This document shows, in pieces, positions 43,157 through 49,425 of a DNA stretch of 49,425 bases. The DNA is from Eubacteriales bacterium (lineage in GTDB: Bacteria > Bacillota > Clostridia > Lachnospirales > Lachnospiraceae): contig JAUNGM010000030.1 in NCBI GenBank assembly GCA_030524545.1, positions 1-49,425 of the forward strand, given 5' to 3'. Below the pieces are notes generated by a model. The model was not told the DNA's origin and searched no databases. It was given only the letters and a program-made list of their open reading frames with translations. Each line of letters starts with the position of its first letter. The stretch's first letter is position 1. The translations under genes and the position numbers were made by a program.

Positions 43157-44569
43157 ATGAGAAAAATTCTACTGCGTGCGACTGTGAATCCTTTGTCGGA
43201 TCATCCGTACTTTGAGGTGCTTACGAATAACTATCTGGGTAATAACAGCGGAAATCTTTTATTCCCGTTTAGTATTATGAAAGCGCTGATGATGGAAGAT
43301 GTGACGATTGATACGAATAATAAATACAGCTATAATGATGAGGAAATTGAGATAATTAATTCTGAATATGACTGTTATATCGTGGCATTGGCAAATGCAT
43401 TCCGCGAAGATTTTATTCCAAATTTAAAAAAGCTGACAGCTTCGATCAGGAGAATAAAAATTCCGTGTGTTGTTGTAGGAGTGGGAGTACAGGCTGCATA
43501 TGAACCTGATTTTTCCCGGGGATTTCCGTTTGATGATGCGGTGAAGGAATTTGTTGCTGCTGTTTTGGATAAGTCGGCTTCTATCGGTGTGCGCGGAGAA
43601 TTGACGGATGCCTATCTGAGGAAGCTTGGCTTTTCTCAAAGCGATGTCATTGGATGCCCGTCTATGTTTCTCATGGGAGATTCTCTGCCTTTCAGAGAGA
43701 AGAAAGAGCTGTCAGAGGAATTACAGGTGTCAGTGAATGCATCCAGCGGGATGCCCTATCAGTATCTGAAACTATGGGAAAAGGCAAAAAAAGAGTTTCC
43801 TAACCATTGGTTTGTACCGCAGGAGAATAAGGAAATGCAGCTCATGTATGCGGGCGTGCCGTTTCCGGAGCGCTTTAAAGGACAGAAGAATCTCTACCCG
43901 AATGACCTGGCGCGGCCTCTTTATGCGGAAGACCGTGTACGCTTTTTTACAAATGTTCCTTCATGGCTTTCGTTTATGCAGAATATGGATTTTAGTTTTG
44001 GAACCAGAATTCACGGCAACATTGCTGCTGTACTGGGCGGTGCACCTACTTTTATTTTTGCATCGGATTCCAGAGTGAGGGAATTAGCTTCTTATCATAA
44101 GATTCCATATATGCATGTTGGGGATATTCAGGATCATACCAGTATTTCCCGGATTTACGAAGAAACAGATTTTTCGGTTGTACAGAAAGGCCATCAGGAA
44201 AGATTCCGGCATTACCTTGATTTTCTGGATCACAATGGAATTAAACACATATCTGCGGAAGAATGGAGAGATTGCCGATTTGAACGCGAGGCTGCCGCAA
44301 TCCGCTGGAGAGAGCCTTTGCATACAATTACATCGGTATCCAAAGAAGAGCAGGCAGAACGTCTGACTCTGTTTGGAAAATATATGACAGATCAGGTGGA
44401 GCATTTGAAAGAAGAAAATAAGAAACAGAAAAAATGTGTCCAGTTAGAGAATGACTTAAAGAAAAGCAGGGAAGATGTAAAGAAACCGGACAAAGAGAAG
44501 AACAGCCAGGCAGAGAATCATCAGGCTTCCCTTAGTTTGGGGAAACGGCTTAAAAATCTGTTTAAGTAG
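43157..44569 (+). CDS. Polysaccharide pyruvyl transferase family protein
   Basis: A 470-residue GT-B-like enzyme of the WcaK/CsaB family, which attaches a ketal-linked pyruvate to sugars of surface polymers using phosphoenolpyruvate. The N-terminal NNYLGNNSGNLLFPFSIMKA (about 25-44), the VVVGVGVQAAYE strand (about 107-118), SIGVRGELTDAYL (about 144-156) and the conserved FGTRIHGNIAAVLGGAP (about 282-298) with its catalytic-region His are visible. The last 60 residues are Lys/Glu/Gln-rich and probably coiled coil. GGAGGAAAC precedes the ATG. It ends the cell-wall polymer locus and would decorate the polymer with acidic pyruvate groups. No clear terminator is seen in the 132 bases that follow. 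Confidence 0.82.
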   Translation: MRKILLRATVNPLSDHPYFEVLTNNYLGNNSGNLLFPFSIMKALMMEDVTIDTNNKYSYNDEEIEIINSEYDCYIVALANAFREDFIPNLKKLTASIRRIKIPCVVVGVGVQAAYEPDFSRGFPFDDAVKEFVAAVLDKSASIGVRGELTDAYLRKLGFSQSDVIGCPSMFLMGDSLPFREKKELSEELQVSVNASSGMPYQYLKLWEKAKKEFPNHWFVPQENKEMQLMYAGVPFPERFKGQKNLYPNDLARPLYAEDRVRFFTNVPSWLSFMQNMDFSFGTRIHGNIAAVLGGAPTFIFASDSRVRELASYHKIPYMHVGDIQDHTSISRIYEETDFSVVQKGHQERFRHYLDFLDHNGIKHISAEEWRDCRFEREAAAIRWREPLHTITSVSKEEQAERLTLFGKYMTDQVEHLKEENKKQKKCVQLENDLKKSREDVKKPDKEKNSQAENHQASLSLGKRLKNLFK

Positions 44570-44701
44570 AATGATGACTGATCATGCTTCTTTACTTTTA
44601 TTGATATTTATTATAAAATATAAGTATATGTTGCGGTGCGCGGGTGATATCATTTTATAAGAACTCCGGCACTTTAGGAACGAGACTGAGAGGATAAAGA
44701 A

Positions 44702-45469
44702 ATGGGAATGAGCATTGAAGAAGCAGTGAAGCAGCTTCAGACAAGAGAAAGAGTTTTTGTAGCATATTCGCAGGCAACCAAGCTTCCGTTTGTAACCTGC
44801 GATGAAGAAACGTTTAATGACCAGGCATGGGTATTTGCGACAGAGGAAGAGATTAAGGCATTTGGACAGAAGAAGCTGGAAGACAAAATTCTCCTGATGG
44901 GAATGCGGTATGAAAGAAAGGATTTTCCAAGATTTTACGGAACTCTGTATGCGATTGGCGTGAACTCTGTTGTCTGGAATGACGGTGACGAAAAAGTTGA
45001 AGTAGAGATTGAGAAGATTGCCAAACAGGCGGATTTCAGCAATGTGGAGCCGGCCAAGAGACCGCTCCTGAATCCTACCCTTCAGCTTTCCGGTATCTAT
45101 TTTATGCAGGAACTGCGCCGTCCGTTAAAGAAAGAAGAAAGAACGAATATCCGTCCTCTGGAAGAGGAATTTTTGGTAAATTTACGTAAGTCAGAGTATC
45201 TTGCTGCTGTGGAAGTCAATGAAGAAGATCCGAAGAAGATTAACATTCCGTATTTAAAGAACAAAGACGGAAAGATCCTTCAGCCTGTATTTACAGATGT
45301 GATGGAATATGAGAAGTTTGCAAAAGGCAGGAAGCTCCGTATTGTAAAGGTAACCTTTGACAAACTGCCAGGTCTGATGATACAACAGGCTGAGAACTAC
45401 GTCGTCAATCCGATGGGCTTCAATCTGATATTGTCAAAAGACCAGATTACCAAGATTATCGGAGCATGA
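44702..45469 (+). CDS. SseB-domain protein
   Basis: A 255-residue soluble protein. The C-terminal half (about 165-250) has the SseB-type pattern: IPYLKNKDGKILQPVFTDVM, a middle strand RIVKVTFDKLPGLM, and VVNPMGFNLILSKDQI near the end. The N-terminal half (about 1-110) has a similar but weaker arrangement (RVFVAYSQATKLPFVTCDEE), suggesting an internal duplication. SseB-domain proteins are of unknown biochemical function outside the Salmonella secretion chaperone, to which the name is owed. The gene stands alone between the wall-polymer locus and a terminator. Confidence 0.75.
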   Translation: MGMSIEEAVKQLQTRERVFVAYSQATKLPFVTCDEETFNDQAWVFATEEEIKAFGQKKLEDKILLMGMRYERKDFPRFYGTLYAIGVNSVVWNDGDEKVEVEIEKIAKQADFSNVEPAKRPLLNPTLQLSGIYFMQELRRPLKKEERTNIRPLEEEFLVNLRKSEYLAAVEVNEEDPKKINIPYLKNKDGKILQPVFTDVMEYEKFAKGRKLRIVKVTFDKLPGLMIQQAENYVVNPMGFNLILSKDQITKIIGA

Positions 45470-45500
45470 AGATAACGAGACTATATTGAAAAAATGCATA

Positions 45501-45546
45501 GAATGCCTGCTGGAATCCATCAGAGACCGGCAGGATTCTTTTTTTA
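45501..45546 (+). terminator. Intrinsic terminator after the SseB-like gene
   Basis: GAATGCCTGCTGG (45501-45513) pairs with CCGGCAGGATTC (45527-45538), with one bulged base, and is followed by seven T. Confidence 0.88.
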
Positions 45547-45561
45547 ACAGAAGATTTTTAT

Positions 45562-45589
45562 TTGCATTTTTTAGTTTATGTGCTATGAT
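45562..45589 (+). promoter_or_regulatory. Candidate promoter of the GntR-clpC transcript
   Basis: TTGCAT at 45562-45567 and TATGAT at 45584-45589 with a 16-base spacer, about 60 bases before the regulator gene. Confidence 0.55.
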
Positions 45590-45611
45590 ACCTATAACAC
45601 TTGATAAAAGT

Positions 45612-45627
45612 GGACAGGATAGTGTCC
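45612..45627. promoter_or_regulatory. Small dyad, possible regulator binding site
   Basis: GGACA (45612-45616) and TGTCC (45623-45627) form an inverted repeat around six bases, just downstream of the predicted transcription start and upstream of the GntR gene. Autoregulation through this site is a guess. Confidence 0.35.
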
Positions 45628-45652
45628 ATAGAAATACCAAGGAGGTGACTGT

Positions 45653-46027
45653 ATGGTTATTGAAATAGATTTTAACAGCAATGAAGCCATTTATACGCAG
45701 CTGATGAATCAGATCATTATGGGAATCGCAACGTCACGGCTTCAGGAAGGAGATCCTCTTCCATCCGTGAGACAGCTTGCTGATACGATCGGAATCAATA
45801 TGCATACTGTAAATAAGGCCTATTCCCTTCTGCGCCAGGAGGGATTTGTGACAATTGACCGCAGACGCGGTGCTGTCATAGCTGTTGATGCTGATAAGAT
45901 CAAAGCGATGGAGGAGCTGAAACGGAATCTGATGGTAGCACTTGCCAGAGGATGCTGCAGAAATGTGACGCGAGAAGATGTTCATCAGCTGATCGATGAG
46001 ATTTTTGATGAATATACGGTCGATTGA
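45653..46027 (+). CDS. GntR family transcriptional regulator, YtrA subfamily
   Basis: A 124-residue regulator. A winged helix-turn-helix (about 10-75) is seen with IYTQLMNQIIMGIATSRLQEG (split: IYTQLMNQII and GIATSRLQEG), PLPSVRQLADTIGINMHTV and the NKAYSLLRQEGFV recognition region, followed by a short C-terminal helical tail instead of a ligand-binding domain, which defines the YtrA type. These regulators usually control an adjacent ABC transporter; none is present here. A strong AAGGAGGTGA site precedes the ATG. It lies 85 bases before clpC and may share its transcript, an arrangement in which the usual ctsR-mcsA-mcsB genes are absent. Confidence 0.92.
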   Translation: MVIEIDFNSNEAIYTQLMNQIIMGIATSRLQEGDPLPSVRQLADTIGINMHTVNKAYSLLRQEGFVTIDRRRGAVIAVDADKIKAMEELKRNLMVALARGCCRNVTREDVHQLIDEIFDEYTVD

Positions 46028-46112
46028 GAACAGGCACACGGCCTGGTGCGCCGCTATGTTAGCACCCCCGGATGACAGATAGAGAATGAAATAGATAATA
46101 TAGGAGGACATT

Positions 46113-48587
46113 ATGCAGGAAAAATTTACCAGACAGGCAGCCAATGCCCTTGCCCTGGCAAAGAAAACCGCACAGTCCTGCAGGCATACTTATATTGGGA
46201 CTGAGCATATTTTAATCGGCCTGCTGAAAGAGCCGGAGGGAACAGCCGGTAAAGTTATGGAGGAGTTTGGGATTGAAGAGGAACGTCTGATGTCGCTTGT
46301 TGAGAAGCTCATCGCTCCTCCGGAGACCAATCTTATGGAGCGGGAACCGGTATATAGCCCGCGAGCGAAGAAGATTATCGCCAATGCGGCTGATGAGGCA
46401 GAGGCCTTTCAGGAGGAGTTTGTGGGAACTGAGCATCTGCTTCTTGCCATGCTGAAAGAAACGGACTGTGTGGCAGCGAGACTGCTGTATACCATGGGTG
46501 TGAATATTCAGAAGCTTTACACAGGCGTTTTTACCGCTATGGGAATGGATAATGACGCCATTACGGAAGAGTTTAAAGATATCCGGGCCATGAGGAACAG
46601 AAAGGGATCGGCAACGCCGACCCTGGATCAGTACAGCCGCGATCTTACTGCTATGGCTGCAGACGGAAGACTGGATCCGGTCATAGGGCGTGAGCGTGAG
46701 ATCACCCGTCTGATTCAGATATTAAGCCGAAGAACAAAGAATAATCCGTGTCTCGTAGGAGAACCCGGTGTTGGTAAGACCGCTATTGCCGAAGGGCTGG
46801 CACAGCGGATCGTGTCCGGTATGGTTCCGGATACGGTGAAAGAAAAAAGAGTGGTTGTGCTGGATCTGTCCGGAATGGTGGCAGGCAGTAAATACAGAGG
46901 GGAATTTGAAGAGCGGATCCGCAACGTTGTGGATGAAGTTCGGGAACACCAGGGAATTCTGCTGTTTATTGATGAGCTTCATACCATTATCGGAGCAGGA
47001 GGGGCAGAAGGTGCGCTGGATGCTTCCAATATTTTGAAGCCCTCCCTTTCCAGGGGAGAAATTCAGCTGATCGGCGCCACTACGCTGGAGGAATACAGGA
47101 AATATATCGAAAAGGATGCCGCTCTGGAACGGCGTTTTCAGCCGGTTACGGTTGATGAGCCGTCGGAGGAGGAAGCAATTGAGATTCTTAAGGGGCTGCG
47201 GCCTTATTATGAGAAACACCACAATGTCAAAATTGAGGATGATGCATTGGATGCGGCGGTAAAAATGTCAGTGCGTTATATTAACGATCGTTTTCTGCCG
47301 GATAAGGCAATCGATATTATTGATGAGGCATCTTCTAAGGTGCGTCTTGCCGGATATCAGTCCACGCCTGAAATAGAAGAGATTGAGCAGGAAATCCGGA
47401 ATCTATGCCAGCAGAAGGAGACAGCAATCAAGAATGCGGATCTGACTGCTGCGCGGGAGGCACAGAAGCGTCAGAAAGAAGCAGAGGAAGAACTGGAAAA
47501 AGAGAAACTCCGCTTTGCCAGAAAGCGAAAGAGAAAGCCCATGGTGGTAACAGAGATTTCGATTGCAGATATCATTTCAGATTGGACCAGGATTCCGCTG
47601 CAGCGTCTGACAGAGGGAGAAACCAAACGACTTGCACATTTGGAAAAAGAACTTCATAAACGCGTCATCGGACAGGAAGAAGCTGTGAAGGCTGTGGCCC
47701 AGGCAGTGAAGCGGGGAAGAGTCGGGCTGAAGGATCCCAACAGGCCGATAGGTTCCTTTTTATTCCTTGGCCCCACAGGTGTAGGAAAGACAGAACTTTC
47801 CAAAGCCCTGGCAGAGGCAGTGTTCGGCAGTGAGCAGGCTATGATCCGTGTAGATATGTCGGAATACATGGAGAAACACAGTGTTTCCAAGATGATCGGT
47901 TCACCGCCCGGATATGTGGGATATGATGAAGGAGGCCAGTTGAGCGAAAAAGTCCGCCGTAATCCATACAGTGTCATTCTTTTTGATGAGATTGAGAAGG
48001 CTCATCCGGATGTGTTTAATATTTTGCTGCAGGTACTGGATGACGGCCATATTACAGATGCGCACGGCAGGAAGGTGGATTTTAAGCAGACCATCATCAT
48101 TATGACTTCCAATGCCGGTGCTCAGGTTATTATGGAACCGAAGCGCCTTGGCTTCGTTTCCAAACCGGATGAGAAGCAGGATTACGAGCGGATGAAGTCC
48201 GGAGTTATGGAAGAAGTCCGCAGGATGTTTAAGCCGGAATTTTTGAACCGTATTGATGAGATTATGGTATTCCATTCCCTTAATAAAGAGCATATCCGGA
48301 AGATTGTAACGATTCTTCTGAACAATCTGGAGAAGCGCTGTGCAGAGCAGATGGATATCCGGCTGAAGGTCACTGCTTCTGTGAAAGACCATCTGGCAGA
48401 AGCCGGTTTTGACAGCAAATACGGTGCAAGACCTCTGCGCCGTGCGATCCAGACGCAGATTGAAGATTCGATGGCCAACGAAATTCTGGAAGGCCGAATT
48501 AAACGGGGAGATACCGTAACGGTACAGATGAACAAGAAAAAAATCCGGTTCCAGGCGGTTCCCCAATCCGAATCCCCGAAATCTTAA
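46113..48587 (+). CDS. clpC: ATP-dependent Clp protease ATPase subunit ClpC
   Basis: An 824-residue AAA+ unfoldase that feeds proteins to ClpP. Two N-terminal Clp-N repeats (about 1-145: FTRQAANALALAKKTAQ, GTEHILIGLLKE, then GTEHLLLAMLKET) precede AAA-1 with Walker A GEPGVGKTA (about 216) and LFIDELHTIIGAGG. A middle coiled-coil/UVR region (about 420-480) and AAA-2 with GPTGVGKTELSKA (about 553-565), ILFDEIEKAHPDVFN and the C-terminal D2 small domain follow. The middle region and N-repeats identify ClpC rather than ClpB or ClpE. AGGAGG precedes the ATG. Neither CtsR nor McsAB is encoded nearby, so regulation differs from that of Bacillus. Confidence 0.95.
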   Translation: MQEKFTRQAANALALAKKTAQSCRHTYIGTEHILIGLLKEPEGTAGKVMEEFGIEEERLMSLVEKLIAPPETNLMEREPVYSPRAKKIIANAADEAEAFQEEFVGTEHLLLAMLKETDCVAARLLYTMGVNIQKLYTGVFTAMGMDNDAITEEFKDIRAMRNRKGSATPTLDQYSRDLTAMAADGRLDPVIGREREITRLIQILSRRTKNNPCLVGEPGVGKTAIAEGLAQRIVSGMVPDTVKEKRVVVLDLSGMVAGSKYRGEFEERIRNVVDEVREHQGILLFIDELHTIIGAGGAEGALDASNILKPSLSRGEIQLIGATTLEEYRKYIEKDAALERRFQPVTVDEPSEEEAIEILKGLRPYYEKHHNVKIEDDALDAAVKMSVRYINDRFLPDKAIDIIDEASSKVRLAGYQSTPEIEEIEQEIRNLCQQKETAIKNADLTAAREAQKRQKEAEEELEKEKLRFARKRKRKPMVVTEISIADIISDWTRIPLQRLTEGETKRLAHLEKELHKRVIGQEEAVKAVAQAVKRGRVGLKDPNRPIGSFLFLGPTGVGKTELSKALAEAVFGSEQAMIRVDMSEYMEKHSVSKMIGSPPGYVGYDEGGQLSEKVRRNPYSVILFDEIEKAHPDVFNILLQVLDDGHITDAHGRKVDFKQTIIIMTSNAGAQVIMEPKRLGFVSKPDEKQDYERMKSGVMEEVRRMFKPEFLNRIDEIMVFHSLNKEHIRKIVTILLNNLEKRCAEQMDIRLKVTASVKDHLAEAGFDSKYGARPLRRAIQTQIEDSMANEILEGRIKRGDTVTVQMNKKKIRFQAVPQSESPKS

Positions 48588-48613
48588 AAAGAAATAAAAT
48601 CTTTCGGATAGTC

Positions 48614-48642
48614 TGGTCAAAAAAACAGATTTATTATATAAT
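48614..48642 (+). promoter_or_regulatory. Promoter upstream of the small conserved gene and radA
   Basis: TGGTCA at 48614-48619 and TATAAT at 48637-48642 with a 17-base spacer; the -10 region lies within a 14-base AT palindrome (TTATTATATAATAA). The leader is about 110 bases. Confidence 0.65.
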
Positions 48643-48758
48643 AATTATCTAAATGGATATGTCTGCGTACACAGAGATCACTTTTAGTAAATGTCGATTG
48701 CTTAACCAGGCAGTTACACAAAAACACTTTAGAAAAGTCTTAGGGAGGACATAAAATC

Positions 48759-49172
48759 ATGGCAGTAGTGAAGGAATTGATCCGAACAGAAGAGAATGGG
48801 AGCATCAGCTTTGGCAATTACGAACTGGCACAGAAATCTAAATTATCCGATTACCAGCACCAGGGCGATATGTATAAAGTAAAAACGTTTCAGGAGATCA
48901 CCAAGCTGGAGAGGAACGGAATGTTTGTGTATGAATCCGTACCAGGAACTTCCGTATTTAATCTGGAACAGGATGGCGATCTTATGAGTTTTCAGGTAGA
49001 GGGGCCGGAGGATGCACAGATTACTGTGGAGATGGAGGCTGATACGGAATACAGGATCTTCATCGATGGCATGGATACCGGCAAAGTAAAGACCAATCTT
49101 GGAGGGAAGCTTTCCTTCAGTGCAGAACTGGGAAATGCGGCCATTGTAGAAGTGAAGATTGAAAAATGCTAA
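48759..49172 (+). CDS. Conserved small protein upstream of radA (sometimes labelled endosialidase)
   Basis: A 137-residue, mostly beta-strand soluble protein starting MAVVKELIRTEENGSISFGN and containing YKVKTFQEITKLERNGMF and VYESVPGTSVFNL. I recall close relatives in Lachnospiraceae genomes carrying the name endosialidase, but nothing here resembles a glycosidase active site, so that label should not be trusted. TAGGGAGGA is the ribosome site. The stop codon overlaps the radA start by seven bases, so the two are translationally linked. The function is unknown. Confidence 0.8.
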   Translation: MAVVKELIRTEENGSISFGNYELAQKSKLSDYQHQGDMYKVKTFQEITKLERNGMFVYESVPGTSVFNLEQDGDLMSFQVEGPEDAQITVEMEADTEYRIFIDGMDTGKVKTNLGGKLSFSAELGNAAIVEVKIEKC

Positions 49173-49425
49173 AAAATAAAAAGATTGTTTATTTCTGCCA
49201 GGAGTGCGGATATGAATCTCCGAAATGGATGGGACAGTGCCCGGGCTGCAAGGCCTGGAACAGTTTTGCAGAGGAAACCGTTTCTACGAAAAAGACAACG
49301 GTATCCGGAAGCGGAAGGCCTGTGGAAAAACGTCAGGAGCCTGTGATACTGCGGGATATCAGCCTGTCTGAGGACGAACGGCAGACAACGAAAATTGCAG
49401 AACTTGACAGAGTGCTTGGGGGCGG
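49166..49425 (+). CDS. radA: DNA repair protein RadA (Sms), 3' end cut by the window
   Basis: The first 86 residues of RadA, a RecA-like DnaB-type helicase acting in recombination. The N-terminal zinc finger is present (FCQECGY then GQCPGCKAWNSF; four cysteines), and the frame reaches AELDRVLGGG at the window edge, the segment just before the Walker A motif. ATG 49166 overlaps the end of the preceding gene by seven bases. The remaining 370 or so residues lie outside the window. Confidence 0.93.
   Translation, partial: MLKNKKIVYFCQECGYESPKWMGQCPGCKAWNSFAEETVSTKKTTVSGSGRPVEKRQEPVILRDISLSEDERQTTKIAELDRVLGG

Noticed and set aside
48759-49172. Endosialidase function for the gene before radA
   Set aside because: The protein is only 137 residues and has no sialidase Asp boxes or glycosidase active-site motifs; the name seems to be an annotation carried over in databases.
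1-49425. CRISPR array, toxin-antitoxin pair or known anti-phage defence genes
   Set aside because: I saw no regularly spaced short repeats with unique spacers and no gene with typical defence domains.

Overview
The window looks like a chromosome segment from a low-to-mid GC, Gram-positive, anaerobic Clostridia, most likely Lachnospiraceae (Blautia/Dorea-like; this is an inference from gene content and protein style, not a search). Supporting signs are strong AGGAGG-type ribosome sites, sigma-A promoters with 17-bp spacers, a perfect CIRCE operator, a Spo0A-type DNA-binding domain, a sortase-type surface protein, clostridial pyrFKDE and purEMND clusters, and a ribitol-phosphate type wall teichoic acid locus.

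Layout. 1-9018 is the right end of an integrated prophage or phage-like element. It is markedly more AT-rich than the rest. It holds the 3' part of a giant tail tape measure gene, followed directly by a tyrosine integrase, a pair of 11-bp repeats, a tRNA-3'-end-like remnant and a terminator that together look like the attachment site. 9124-14392 is housekeeping: glnS, a 4x[4Fe-4S] ferredoxin-like protein, a convergent acidic membrane protein, and a maf-HAD-HAD-small protein operon. 14556-17366 encodes a repeat-rich cell-wall-anchored surface protein. 17458-19639 is a CIRCE-preceded htpG. 19993-22627 carries a stand-alone Spo0A C-terminal domain protein, a DUF5721-like protein, a DegV protein, a small membrane protein and a cold-shock gene with a structured leader.

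22983-26324 is a pyrimidine operon (pyrF, pyrK, pyrD, pyrE) ending in a pair of strong palindromes. 26425-30124 is a run of small membrane proteins (one VanZ-like), an HD phosphohydrolase and an M29-type aminopeptidase with an unusually long N-terminus. 30246-33763 is a purine operon (purE, purM, purN, purD).

Only 24 bases after purD begins a roughly 10.8-kb cell-wall polymer locus (33788-44569): a GT2-TagF fusion, a degenerate TagF-like protein, a TagF-like polymerase, TarI and TarJ (CDP-ribitol supply), two tandem TarL/TarK-like polymerases, and a polysaccharide pyruvyl transferase. Together these suggest a ribitol-phosphate-containing, possibly pyruvylated teichoic acid. 44702-49425 returns to housekeeping: an SseB-like protein, a YtrA-type GntR regulator, clpC, a small conserved protein and the start of radA, cut by the window edge.

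The most unusual items are the tape-measure/integrase junction, the five-member TagF-family cluster containing one member that has lost its catalytic motifs, the receiver-less Spo0A-like regulator, the structured csp and pyr leaders, and the hairpin pair after pyrE. I did not find a convincing wholly new system such as a defence island or CRISPR array.
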